Shown in pieces: positions 17,484-26,195 of a stretch of 64,000 nt of DNA. Under the pieces are notes generated by a model. The model had not been told where the DNA came from. It did no database searches and worked only from the letters and a program-made list of their open reading frames with translations. Numbering within the stretch: the stretch's first letter is position 1; every line of letters begins with the position of its first letter. Origin of the DNA: Salinigranum marinum (GTDB lineage Archaea > Halobacteriota > Halobacteria > Halobacteriales > Haloferacaceae); assembly GCF_024228675.1 (NCBI RefSeq), contig NZ_CP100462.1, positions 186,001 to 250,000 on the forward strand, given 5' to 3'. Both the position numbers and the translations under genes were made by a program.

Positions 17484-18284
17484 TTAGTCGCTCTGTGTCG
17501 GCGTGCCGGTGACGGACTCCGCCGCCTGCTCGTACGTTCTGAGCGCCGCCCGGTCCGCCGCGGCGAGCGTCGCGGTGTCCTTGCCGACGATGAGGTAGTC
17601 GAAGCCCTGCGCGAGGCGGTCCTCGACGTCGTCCGGATCGGTCGTCAGCGTCCCGACGGGGAGGCCTTGGTCGTCCCCCGCCCCGACGACGGAGCCGACC
17701 GCGTCTTCGAAAGCGTCGCTCTCCAACTCGCCGAAAACGCCGAGGGACGCCGAGAGGTCGGCGGGACCGACGAACAGCGAATCGACGCCGTCGAGCGAGG
17801 CGATCTCGTCGACGTTCGCCAGCCCCGACTCGGTCTCGATCTGGACGATGGTGAAAAGCGAGTCGCCGGCGTTCCCGACGTACTCCTCGAAGTTCCGGCC
17901 GTAGCCGGTCGCGCGACCCGACGCGACCCCCCGGATTCCCTCGGGCGGATAGCGAACAGCCTCGACGAGGGACTCGGCCTCCTCGCGCGAACTGATCATG
18001 GGGATCATCACGCCGCCGACGCCGATGTCGAGGACGCGTTTCAGCCGGACGTGGTCGTTCCAGGGGACCCGGACGACGACCTCCGTGTCGCCGGGGGCGG
18101 CCTCGACGGCCCGAACCATGTTCTCGAGCGTCTCCAGGGAGATCGTCGTGTGTTCGGTGTCGATGAGGACGAAGTCGAAGCCGACGCTAGCAGTGACTTC
18201 TGCGACCGTCGGGTGCCCGATCGACACCCACGTGCCGGTGAGGTGCTGCTCAGATTCGAACCGATCTTTCAAGTCGTGTGTCAT
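17484..18284 (-). CDS. HpcH/HpaI family class II aldolase
   Basis: 266-residue TIM-barrel aldolase of the HpcH/HpaI/GarL family, which cleaves 2-keto-3-deoxy (or 4-hydroxy-2-oxo) acids to pyruvate plus an aldehyde using a divalent metal. Hallmarks are IDTEHTTISLETLENMVRA, the Arg/metal loop RVPWNDHVRLKRVLDIGVGGVMIPMI, the metal Glu in QIETESGLAN and Asp in FVGPADLSASLG. The start is the ATG of MTHDLKDRF. It is transcribed away from the Gfo/Idh gene through a 207-bp shared promoter region, so aldolase, dehydrogenase and dehydratase are probably co-regulated. Confidence 0.92.
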   Translation of the reverse strand: MTHDLKDRFESEQHLTGTWVSIGHPTVAEVTASVGFDFVLIDTEHTTISLETLENMVRAVEAAPGDTEVVVRVPWNDHVRLKRVLDIGVGGVMIPMISSREEAESLVEAVRYPPEGIRGVASGRATGYGRNFEEYVGNAGDSLFTIVQIETESGLANVDEIASLDGVDSLFVGPADLSASLGVFGELESDAFEDAVGSVVGAGDDQGLPVGTLTTDPDDVEDRLAQGFDYLIVGKDTATLAAADRAALRTYEQAAESVTGTPTQSD

Positions 18285-18491
18285 GGGTCTCTGTCCCGGT
18301 CCACGAACCACGACGCTCTGCGGACTCCTCGGCCGATTCCCGACCGGCCCCAGTCGTCCCGTGAGACACCGTCGACGTGGAGCGGTTTTCGTCGTAGTCG
18401 AAAGTCATCTTGGACCTACATAAAAGTGTGTGTCGGCCCGACCTGTCCGGGACCCGAAGGTATAAACCGAGCTGTTCGGTCATTCGGGACA
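18285..18491. promoter_or_regulatory. Divergent promoter region, aldolase versus Gfo/Idh gene
   Basis: On the plus strand GGTATAAACC (about 18459-18468) lies 25-30 bp before the ATG at 18492, the usual spacing for a leaderless haloarchaeal transcript. On the minus strand the AT-rich CACTTTTATGTAGG near 18418-18431 would serve the aldolase with a longer leader. Confidence 0.6.
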
Positions 18492-19574
18492 ATGCAGTTC
18501 GGAGTCATCGGCTGTGGGCTGGTCGCACAGGTCATGCACGTCCCGTACCTCGCTGAACTACCGGAGACGGACCTGTTTGCGCTGGTCGATCCCGCCGTCG
18601 ACAGGGCCCAGACGCTCGCGGACAGGTACAACGTTCCGCACGTCTACGCGGACCACGAACGCCTCCTCGCGGCGGTCGGCGACGAACTCGACGCCGTCGT
18701 CGTTCTCACGCCGGCGCACGCGCACGCGGACGTCGCCGTCGCGACGCTGGAACACGGCGTCGACACACTCGTCGAGAAACCGCTCGCCGCGACGCTCGAG
18801 GACGCGACCGCGATGGTTGAGGCGGCCGAGGCGTCCGACGCGACCGCGATGGTCGCGTACATGAAACGCTACGACCCCGCCTACGAGCGGGCCAGCGCGG
18901 AGATCGCCGACCTCGACGGGATCGACCTCGTCACCGCCTACGACGTGGATCCGGACCACCAGCGGATCATCAGGGAGGTGTACGACCTCGTCGACGGCGC
19001 GCCCCCGGAGGCGCTCGTCGAAGAGAGCGCCACGAAGCGGCGGCGCGACATCGAACGGGCCATCGGCACCGACGACGAACTGCTCGTCGAGGCGTACGAC
19101 TTCCAGCTCGACCACCTCTGTCACGACGTGAACGCGCTCCGGGGCCTGTTCGGCGAGGTCGAGCGCATCGACCACGTGGATATCTTCGCCGAGGGCCGGT
19201 ACGCCACGGCCCACCTCACCTTCGCGGACGACGTTCGGTGCGTGCTGGAGACCGGCGACTCGGACCGCAAGTGGTTCGAGGAGTTCATCCGCGTCGACGG
19301 CCCCGACGGGACGGTGACGGTCGACTTCTCGAACCCGTTCATCAAGAACACCCCGACCGAACTCCGCGTCAAGCGGGGCGTCGAGGAGCTTTCGGAGACG
19401 GTGTACACGCCGTCGTACGACGAGAGCTTCAAGCGCGAACTGAAGCAGTTCGTCCGGTGTGCGAGGGACGACGCCGAGGTCCGAACCCCGTTCGCCGAGG
19501 CGCGCGAGGACCTCCGGGTCATCGTCGACCTGTTCCGGACGTACCAGGACGAACACACCCGATCCACCGACTGA
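18492..19574 (+). CDS. Gfo/Idh/MocA-family oxidoreductase
   Basis: 360-residue NAD(P)-dependent dehydrogenase of the Gfo/Idh/MocA family, acting on sugars, inositols or sugar acids. It has the Rossmann motif VIGCGLVAQVMH at the N-terminus and the family EKP motif (VEKPLAATLEDA) near residue 95. YMKRYDPAYERA is in the catalytic region and the C-terminal half is the beta-sheet substrate domain. The ATG at 18492 is preceded at the right spacing by a TATA box; the longer open frame upstream is a shadow of the aldolase. The enolase-superfamily gene follows after 5 bp, so the two are an operon. Confidence 0.92.
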   Translation: MQFGVIGCGLVAQVMHVPYLAELPETDLFALVDPAVDRAQTLADRYNVPHVYADHERLLAAVGDELDAVVVLTPAHAHADVAVATLEHGVDTLVEKPLAATLEDATAMVEAAEASDATAMVAYMKRYDPAYERASAEIADLDGIDLVTAYDVDPDHQRIIREVYDLVDGAPPEALVEESATKRRRDIERAIGTDDELLVEAYDFQLDHLCHDVNALRGLFGEVERIDHVDIFAEGRYATAHLTFADDVRCVLETGDSDRKWFEEFIRVDGPDGTVTVDFSNPFIKNTPTELRVKRGVEELSETVYTPSYDESFKRELKQFVRCARDDAEVRTPFAEAREDLRVIVDLFRTYQDEHTRSTD

Positions 19575-19579
19575 TTACC

Positions 19580-20812
19580 ATGTACGAAGACTTCGCATCC
19601 AAGCTGGCAGCGACGATGTGGGCGGACTTCGACGAGACGCCCGCCCGCGACGGACCGACCGCCGAGATAACCGACCTCTCGACGACGGTCGTCGACGGGA
19701 ACTTCCCGTGGACAATCGTCACCGTCGAGACGGACGCGGGCCCGACGGGGATCGGCGAGGCCTACCCCTCCCCGGGCGTCCACGAGATCATCACGGACTA
19801 CCTCCGGCCGGTCCTCGTCGGGGAGAACCCCCTCGACGTCGAACGGCTCTACCACCTGATGCGCGAGTCGCTCTCGGGGCGAGGCTCCCAACAGGGCGTC
19901 GGCACCATCGCCATCTCCGGCGTCGAGATCGCCCTCTGGGACGTCGCCGGGAAGCTCCTCGACCAGCCGGTCTACCAGCTCCTGGGCGGCAAGATGCGCG
20001 AGGACGTCGCGGTGTACGCCGACTGCCACGCGGGCGAGGCGATGGTCGCCTCGGCGGCGGCGGGACAGGCGACCGAGACCTACCGCCCAGAGGCGTACGC
20101 CGAGGCGGCCAGGCTGGCGGTCGACGACGGCTTCGACGCGGTGAAGTTCGACCTCGACGTTCCCTCGGGTCGCGATCTCAACCGGAAGTCACGACACTTC
20201 GACCCGCCGGAGATCGACCACAAGCGCGAGATCGTCGCGGCCGTCACGGAGGAGGTCGGCGACGACGCGGAGGTGGCAGTCGACCTCCACTGGAACTTCA
20301 GCCCCGAGACTGCCGAACGCCTCTGTCACGCCATCGAACCGTACGACCTCGCGTGGGTCGAGGACCCACTCCCACCGGAGAACACCGACGCGATGCGCGA
20401 ACTGAAGCGCCGGGTCGACGTCACGCTCCTGACCGGGGAGAACCGCTACGGCCGGCACGGCTTTCGCGACCTCGTCGAAGAGCAGGCAGTCGACTTCCTC
20501 GCGCCGGACGTCCCAAAGACGGGTGGGATCGCCGAGACGAAGAAGATCGCCGACCTCGCGGAGGCGTACTACCAGGCGCTCGTCCCCCACAACATCGGGA
20601 GCCCCGTCGCGACGATGGCCACCGTCCACGTCGGCGCGACGGTCCCCAACTTCGTCGCGCTGGAGTACCACGCCCGCGACGTCCCCTGGTGGGAGGACCT
20701 CGTCGTCGGCGACCCGCTCATCCAGGACGGTCGCATCGCGGTCCCCGACGCCCCCGGGCTGGGCATCGAACTCGACTGGGACGTCGTCGCCGAGCACGAG
20801 AAGGGGAGCTGA
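19580..20812 (+). CDS. Enolase-superfamily (mandelate racemase/muconate lactonizing) sugar-acid dehydratase-like enzyme
   Basis: 410-residue protein of the MR/MLE branch of the enolase superfamily, which abstracts an alpha proton from a carboxylate, usually dehydrating a sugar acid to its 2-keto-3-deoxy product. Metal ligands appear as Asp in VAVDLHWNFS, Glu in AWVEDPLPPEN and Glu in LLTGENRYG. A catalytic Lys lies in AVKFDLD, Asp in LAPDVPKTGG and His in LVPHNIGSP. DLHWNF and the Lys-Phe-Asp motif resemble acid-sugar dehydratases more than racemases. Paired with the aldolase and Gfo/Idh enzyme it suggests a dehydrate-then-cleave route; the sugar acid is unknown. Confidence 0.9.
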   Translation: MYEDFASKLAATMWADFDETPARDGPTAEITDLSTTVVDGNFPWTIVTVETDAGPTGIGEAYPSPGVHEIITDYLRPVLVGENPLDVERLYHLMRESLSGRGSQQGVGTIAISGVEIALWDVAGKLLDQPVYQLLGGKMREDVAVYADCHAGEAMVASAAAGQATETYRPEAYAEAARLAVDDGFDAVKFDLDVPSGRDLNRKSRHFDPPEIDHKREIVAAVTEEVGDDAEVAVDLHWNFSPETAERLCHAIEPYDLAWVEDPLPPENTDAMRELKRRVDVTLLTGENRYGRHGFRDLVEEQAVDFLAPDVPKTGGIAETKKIADLAEAYYQALVPHNIGSPVATMATVHVGATVPNFVALEYHARDVPWWEDLVVGDPLIQDGRIAVPDAPGLGIELDWDVVAEHEKGS

Positions 20813-21210
20813 GTCTCCCGTCGCGACGGTCGTCGCCCCGTGGTCGACGGGACGACACACGGGACGACGCACGGAACGGCGGTCGCGTTCGCACGGTGGC
20901 GAGCCTCTGGCCCGCTCGTGCCCGTCGGCCGCGTCGCTGCTGCTCGGCCCCGAGCGGGCCGACGCCGCCAACGACATCAGATGGATACGCGCGTCGTTCC
21001 GACGCTCCCCGTTCTCGCGGTCGCCGTCACACCCGGCGTCACGCCCCCGGTCGGACACACCCGACTCACTCCCCCCAGGGCGTCGCGTCGGGCGCTCCGT
21101 TCTCTCACCGCCTCACGGTCGCTGGCGCGGACCACGGCACGACGAGGTCCATCCACTGCGGTTCGGTGTCGACGGTGGTCGCTGCGGTGGCACGACGGCG
21201 GCCGGCGCGG
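20813..21210. other. Convergent intergenic region (398 bp)
   Basis: Space between the convergent enolase-family gene and the IolE-like gene. Nothing coding is supported; the sequence is very GC-rich with only Arg-rich frames, and no clear stem-plus-T-run terminator was seen. Confidence 0.4.
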
Positions 21211-22074
21211 TCAGTCGGCGCGGACGTCCCGCCAGACGTCGTAGTTCTGTTTGGCGTGGACGAGCGGCCGCTCGGTCCGGTTCTCGATCTCGATCGTGTA
21301 GTGGCCGTCGTAGCCGGCGTCCGACAGCGCCTCGTAGACGCCCGCGAAGTCGATGAGCCCCTCTCCGAGGTCGGTGAACGACCGGAAGTAGTTGATGACG
21401 TTGTCGAGGTGGAAGTCGGCGTTCGAGAGCGCGTCCCGGTTCGCCGCGAACTCCTTGACCGGGTCGACGTCCTTGAGGTGGACGTAGGCGATGTCGTCGG
21501 CGAAGCGCTCGATCCCGTCGGTCACGTCGCCCGCGGGGAAGTTGTCGCCGTAGGGGTAGTAGTGGGCGGTGTCCCACACGAGCTCTAAGCCGTCGACGGC
21601 GTCGAGGTACGACCGCGTCTCGTCCGGCTGTTCGACGGCGGTCGCGCCGTGGTGGTGGACGACCGGCCGCAGCCCGGCGTCGCGGGCCGCCCTGCTGACG
21701 CGCGACAGCCAGGCCTCGACCGTCTCTCGGTCGTGTCGCTGCCGCTGTGGCGGCAGGATCCCCACGAACTCGGCGTCTACCTCCGCCAGCATCGGCATGC
21801 CGTCGACCATCCGTTGCACTGCCGCCTCGGTCTCCAGCCACTCGCCCATCGCGAGGTACAGTTCGAGCCCGTAGTCGTCGAGCCACCGCCCGACGTTCTC
21901 GGGGCCGGCCGCGCGGATCTTCTCGACGCCGATTTCCACGCCGTCGTATCGGCAGGCGGCGATGTCGCCAAGCGCCGCTTCGATCTCTTCGGCGTCGTAC
22001 ATGATCGTGGTGTATCCGGTGCCCATACGTTCCCACATCAGTACGTGCTGAAAAATAGCTTCTGGATGCGACAC
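21211..22074 (-). CDS. Sugar phosphate isomerase/epimerase-like TIM barrel (AP_endonuc_2, IolE-like)
   Basis: 287-residue xylose-isomerase-like TIM-barrel protein. Metal-ligand segments are RPVVHHHGATAVEQ, LVWDTAHYYPYGDN, YVHLKDVDPVKEF and the C-terminal Glu in YTIEIENRTERP. The family includes IolE (inosose dehydratase), sugar epimerases and hydroxypyruvate isomerase. With a Gfo/Idh dehydrogenase and a ThDP enzyme of the IolD/acetolactate synthase class in the neighbourhood, an inositol- or inosose-like route is possible, but other sugar routes fit as well. Transcribed toward the enolase-family gene. Confidence 0.88.
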   Translation of the reverse strand: MSHPEAIFQHVLMWERMGTGYTTIMYDAEEIEAALGDIAACRYDGVEIGVEKIRAAGPENVGRWLDDYGLELYLAMGEWLETEAAVQRMVDGMPMLAEVDAEFVGILPPQRQRHDRETVEAWLSRVSRAARDAGLRPVVHHHGATAVEQPDETRSYLDAVDGLELVWDTAHYYPYGDNFPAGDVTDGIERFADDIAYVHLKDVDPVKEFAANRDALSNADFHLDNVINYFRSFTDLGEGLIDFAGVYEALSDAGYDGHYTIEIENRTERPLVHAKQNYDVWRDVRAD

Positions 22075-22152
22075 ACTGCCCGACGGGGCCGGCGACGACT
22101 GACGCCCGACGACGCGCCGGCCGACGGCGTCGTATGGTCGGTCTCGCGTGGG

Positions 22153-22377
22153 CTACCGCGGGTCGTTCACCGGGTTCTCGGGCGTTTCGCCCGCCAGGAC
22201 GCGACGGACGTCCCGGGCGGCCGTGCGCCGTCGATCGTCGTTCGCCTCCTCGGAGAACCACGCGACGTGTGCCGTGAGGACGACGGAGTCGAGCTCCGAG
22301 AGCGGGCTGTCGAACGGCGGGAACGCGTCGTCCTGGCCGGACGGGTCCGTCTCGACCACGTCGACAGCGGCGTCCGC
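22153..22377 (-). pseudogene. D-2-hydroxyacid dehydrogenase, C-terminal remnant
   Basis: Only the last 75 or so residues remain, from AAVDVVETDPSG through the catalytic His segment VVLTAHVAWFSEE to GETPENPVNDPR. The Rossmann domain and the catalytic Arg are missing. Homology stops abruptly at about 22377, exactly where the aldo/keto reductase remnant starts on the other strand. This reads as a deletion that removed the N-termini of two divergent genes together with their promoter. Confidence 0.85.
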
Positions 22378-22940
22378 GACAACCTCGATCGGCTCGGACT
22401 GGACCGAGTCGACCTCCTGTCCCACCACTGGCCCGCCGGTCGTCCGAGATCGAGACGGTGCTGCGGCGTTCAACACGCTCGTCGCGGCGGGCCTCGCCGA
22501 CCGTGTCGGCGTGAGCAACTACACGCGCGACGACCTGGACCGCGCCGACGACCTCCTCGACGTCCCGCTGTCGGCGAACCAGATCGAGATGCCCCCTGTT
22601 ACCGCAGCGGGCCCTCCAGCGGGCCGTCCGGGACAGGGACGCCGCCGTCGTCGCGTACGCCCCGATCGCGCAGGCCGCGGTGTTCGACGAGAGCGAGATC
22701 ACTGCCGTCGCCGAGAAACACGGGGTCGACGAGGCAAGCGTGAGCCTCGCGTGGCTCCTGTCGAAAGAGGGCGTCGCGGCGATCTCGCGGTCGCCGTCGC
22801 CGGCACACATCCGGTCGAACTACGTCCGGTCGAACTACGCGGCCCACCGGATCGACCTCGACGAGACGGACGCCGAGCGCATCGACGGGATCGACCGCCG
22901 CCACCGGTGTGAGGATCCCGCGTGGATGACGTGGGACTGA
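22378..22940 (+). pseudogene. Aldo/keto reductase, N-truncated and frameshifted
   Basis: The frames of this stretch assemble into the C-terminal half of an AKR: LDRLGLDRVDLLSHHWPAG, EIETVLR, AFNTLVAAGLADRVGVSNYT, ANQIEM, PLLPQRALQRAVRDRD and VAYAPIAQ, ending in the EKHGVDEASVSLAWLLS helix and PAWMTWD. Three small deletions separate them: one base near 22446, one near 22467 and two near 22593 (a lost CA of the His in the expected QIEMHPLLPQ). The N-terminal barrel strands with the catalytic Asp/Tyr/Lys are gone. Confidence 0.85.
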
Positions 22941-23059
22941 CCCGCGAGAGAGGGTGAGCCGCGTCCGCGGTGGCTCGCCGCCTCGACCGCCGCGGCCGTG
23001 GCGAGCCCGCGCCGCGTCCACAAACACTGATTAGACCCCGGACGCATGGTACGACCACG

Positions 23060-24037
23060 ATGGTCAGCATCGACTACATGGCCCACCAGGAGCAGTACAG
23101 TCCGAGCCAGCTGTTGCGCTACTCCGAACTGGCGGCCGACGCGGGGTACGACTTCGTCTGGACCTCCGACCACTTCCACCCGTGGTTCCACACCGACGCC
23201 GAAGCCGGCTTCGCGTGGTCGTGGCTGGGCGCCGCGACCGAGCGCCTCGACGTGCCGATCGGCACTTGCGTGACGCCGGCCAGCGAGCATTACCACCCCG
23301 CGCTCATGGCCCAGTCGTTCGCGACCCTTCAAGAGATGCACGACGAGCGCGTCGTCTTGGGACTGTCGACCGGCGAGGCGATGAACGAGACGCCGCTCGG
23401 CCACGACTGGCCCGACTATCCGGTCCGTCGCGACCGGCTCGAAGAGACGCTGGCGGTGATCAAACTGCTGTGGGAGTCCGACGAGTTCGTCAACTACCAG
23501 GGGGAGCACTTCGAGGTCGACGACGCGCGCCTCTACACGAAGCCGGACGAGTTGCCGGAGATCCACATCGCCGCCAACGGACCGACGACCGCGTCGCTCA
23601 CCAGCGAGTACGGTGACGGCTTCATCACGGTGAAGAAGGGCTCGGAGTACACCGACCGGCTTTACCCGGCCGTGCGTCGCTACACGGCCGAGGAGGGCCG
23701 CGATCCGGACGCCATCGAGACGACGCTGCTCGCCATCGTCTCGTACGATCCCGACCGCGAACGGGCCGTCGAGGCCACCCGTCCCTGGTGGGCGACGACC
23801 CAGAACGTCTTCGACCGCGCGCTGGCGAACCCCCGCGACATCGAGCGCGAGGGCGAACAGGCCACCCGCGAGCAGGTCGAGGAGAAGTTCCTCATCGCCG
23901 ACGACCCCTCGGAGATCGCCGCGACGCTCGAATCGTGGGCGGAGATGGGCTTCGACCGGATCGCGCTCGGCAACACCAGCCCGGAGCCCGAGCGACTCTT
24001 CGAGGTGATGGGTGACGAGGTCATCCCGTCGCTGTAG
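23060..24037 (+). CDS. F420-dependent LLM-class oxidoreductase (TIGR03557-like)
   Basis: 325-residue TIM barrel of the luciferase-like monooxygenase superfamily. The N-terminal VSIDYMAHQEQYSPSQLLRYSELAADAGYDFVWTSDHFHPW, the glycine loop VVLGLSTGEAMNETPLG and the stretch EIHIAANGPTTASLTSEYGDGFI match the F420-binding TIGR03557 group, related to F420-dependent glucose-6-phosphate dehydrogenase. Coenzyme F420 is made by haloarchaea. The start is the ATG of MVSIDYMAH; an earlier in-frame start adds Arg-rich shadow sequence. It stands alone between the AKR remnant and the ThDP gene. Confidence 0.9.
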   Translation: MVSIDYMAHQEQYSPSQLLRYSELAADAGYDFVWTSDHFHPWFHTDAEAGFAWSWLGAATERLDVPIGTCVTPASEHYHPALMAQSFATLQEMHDERVVLGLSTGEAMNETPLGHDWPDYPVRRDRLEETLAVIKLLWESDEFVNYQGEHFEVDDARLYTKPDELPEIHIAANGPTTASLTSEYGDGFITVKKGSEYTDRLYPAVRRYTAEEGRDPDAIETTLLAIVSYDPDRERAVEATRPWWATTQNVFDRALANPRDIEREGEQATREQVEEKFLIADDPSEIAATLESWAEMGFDRIALGNTSPEPERLFEVMGDEVIPSL

Positions 24038-24455
24038 GCCGACTCGAACCGAAGAGCGCAGCGTCCACCCGTCGACGACCCACGGCCGTCCGGTGGCGAC
24101 GCATCCTGGGACACACTGGCCGGGCGTCCGGCCCGGGCGCGTCAACGCCGCTCGCGACCCGGCTTCGCAGTCGATGAACCGGCCCTCGCAGTAGATTTAT
24201 GTGGCTCGTCCGCCACATCCCGTATGCCTCCGTTCAGGAGGTAGCACGGCTCGACAAGAGACGGTCACGCCCGGCGAGCGGTGTGTCAGCCACCAGCGGC
24301 TCACGACCGCCAGCGACGGATTCACCGACACACCCGTGCCAACGGCTCGCCGCTCCGTGTCCGTCTCCTCTGCCGGGCGTCCGCCAACGCGGCCGCTCTG
24401 ATCCGCTACCGAGAGTGAATATTTATTAGTCGCCCCCGTGAGGCCTAACCGAGAC
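24038..24455. promoter_or_regulatory. Intergenic region with TATA promoter for the ThDP enzyme
   Basis: AATATTTATTAG at about 24418-24429 lies 27-38 bp before the ATG at 24456, so the ThDP transcript is probably leaderless. The rest of the 418 bp has no supported gene. Confidence 0.6.
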
Positions 24456-26195
24456 ATGCCCAGGCTAAACGGTGGCGAGATCATCGCCCGCTATCTCGAA
24501 CGAGAGGGCGTCGAGTACCTCGTCGGCATCCCCGGCCACGGGAGCACGAACCTGCTCGACGCGTTCAACGAGTCGAAAGTCGAGGTCATCCAGCCCAGAC
24601 ACGAGCAGGGGGCCGTCCACCTCGCGGACGGCTACGCGAGAGCGTGTGGGGACCCTCTCGCCGTGTTCACGTCCATCGGCCCCGGGGCGACGAACACCGT
24701 CACGGGCGCGGCGACTGCGTACGTCGACTCGATCCCGATGGTGATCTTCACCGGGGCCCCACAGACACACGAGTACGGCCAGGGGATCCTCCAGGAGATC
24801 GATCGACAGAACCCCGGCGACTTCCCGCGGGTGATGGACCCCGTCACGAAACAGAGCTTCGTCGTCGACGACGTCGAGCGACTCCCCCGCATCCTGCGGC
24901 GGGCGTTCCAGATCGCGACGACGGGGCGGCCCGGCCCCGTCCACATCGACGTGCCGATGGACGTTCAGGGGGCGGCCGCGGACGTCGAGATCCCGGACCC
25001 GGCGCACTCGCGGTCACACAGCCGTCCCGGCGGCGACGCCGAGTCGATCGCCGCGGCGGCCGACCTCCTCGCGGACGCCGACCGGCCCGTCATCGTCGCC
25101 GGCGGCGGCTGTATGTTGGCGGAGGCGTGGGACGAGGTACAGACGCTCGCCGAACACCTCACCGCGCCCGTCCTCTCGACGTTCCAGAGCAAGGGGATCC
25201 TCCCGGAGGATCACGACCTGTTCGTCGGCTACGCCGGGTGGATCGGGTCGACGGCGGGGAACGAACTCGCGACCAGCGCCGACGTCGTGCTCGCGATCGG
25301 CTGCCGCTTTTCGGACCTCCAGACCTCGTCGTTCGAGCCCGGCGTCAGCTTCGAGATCCCACCGACGAAGCTCGTCCACGTCGACATCGACCCCAACGAG
25401 ATCGGCAAGAACTATCCCGTCGATGTCGGCATCCAGGGCGACGCGAAAGTCGTCACGCGCGAACTCTACGACGAGCTCAGCACGCGTCTCGACCCCGTCC
25501 CGACGGCGGACAACGAGTACTACGACGAGATTCAGCGGCGCTGGGCGGAGTGGAAGGCGATGCTCGACGACCGACAGACCGACGACGTCCCGATGAGCAT
25601 CTCCCGGGCGCTCGGGAGCCTTCGTGAGGCGCTCCCCCGGGACGGGCTCGTCGTCTCGAGCGCGGGGCAGCCCCAGGAGACGGTGCACCCCGAGTTCCCG
25701 GTGTACGGGCCGCGGCAGAACATCTCGTGTGGCGGCTTCTCCACCATGGGGTTCGGCGTCTCGGCGGCGATCGGTGCGAAACTCGCACGGCCGGAGAAGC
25801 CCGTCGTCGACGTCGAGGGCGACGGGAGCTTCCAGATGTGTATGGAGGAGGTCGCCTGCGCCGTCGAACACGACATCGACGTGACGTGGCTCGTCGTCAA
25901 CAACCACGGGTGGAAGTCTATCCGCAACCTGCAGGTCGACAAGTACGGGTGGGACCGGGTTCTCGACACCGAGTTCACCGAGGAGACCGACACGGACTAC
26001 GTCCAGATGGCTGATGCGTTCAACGTCGGCTACACGAAGCGGGTCGTCAGGCCGGAGAACCTCACCGAGGCGCTCTCCGCGGCGATCGACCACGACGGCC
26101 CCGCGTTCGTGGAGGCCGTGGTCGAACCGGACAACCCCGACTCGGGGGCGATCGTCACCGGCGAGTGGGACCTCGCGGACCTCGAAGAGACGTAG
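24456..26195 (+). CDS. Thiamine diphosphate-dependent enzyme, acetolactate synthase-like
   Basis: 579-residue three-domain ThDP enzyme. The Pyr domain carries the catalytic Glu in IQPRHEQGAVHLADGYAR, the central domain is DHS-like, and the PP domain has the cofactor motif starting GDGSFQMCMEE and ending VVNN near residue 490. The family includes acetolactate synthase, benzoylformate decarboxylase, oxalyl-CoA decarboxylase and IolD. No acetolactate synthase small subunit follows, so a catabolic carboligase or decarboxylase role is more likely than isoleucine/valine synthesis. The start was set at the ATG of MPRLNGGEI because it fits the TATA spacing. Confidence 0.9.
   Translation: MPRLNGGEIIARYLEREGVEYLVGIPGHGSTNLLDAFNESKVEVIQPRHEQGAVHLADGYARACGDPLAVFTSIGPGATNTVTGAATAYVDSIPMVIFTGAPQTHEYGQGILQEIDRQNPGDFPRVMDPVTKQSFVVDDVERLPRILRRAFQIATTGRPGPVHIDVPMDVQGAAADVEIPDPAHSRSHSRPGGDAESIAAAADLLADADRPVIVAGGGCMLAEAWDEVQTLAEHLTAPVLSTFQSKGILPEDHDLFVGYAGWIGSTAGNELATSADVVLAIGCRFSDLQTSSFEPGVSFEIPPTKLVHVDIDPNEIGKNYPVDVGIQGDAKVVTRELYDELSTRLDPVPTADNEYYDEIQRRWAEWKAMLDDRQTDDVPMSISRALGSLREALPRDGLVVSSAGQPQETVHPEFPVYGPRQNISCGGFSTMGFGVSAAIGAKLARPEKPVVDVEGDGSFQMCMEEVACAVEHDIDVTWLVVNNHGWKSIRNLQVDKYGWDRVLDTEFTEETDTDYVQMADAFNVGYTKRVVRPENLTEALSAAIDHDGPAFVEAVVEPDNPDSGAIVTGEWDLADLEET

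Noticed and set aside
22148-22912. A 254-residue plus-strand protein
   Set aside because: Only a middle piece resembles aldo/keto reductase; both ends are in the wrong frame because of small deletions.
24456-26195. Biosynthetic acetolactate synthase (ilvB)
   Set aside because: No small regulatory subunit or other branched-chain genes adjoin it; the sequence supports only the general ThDP family.
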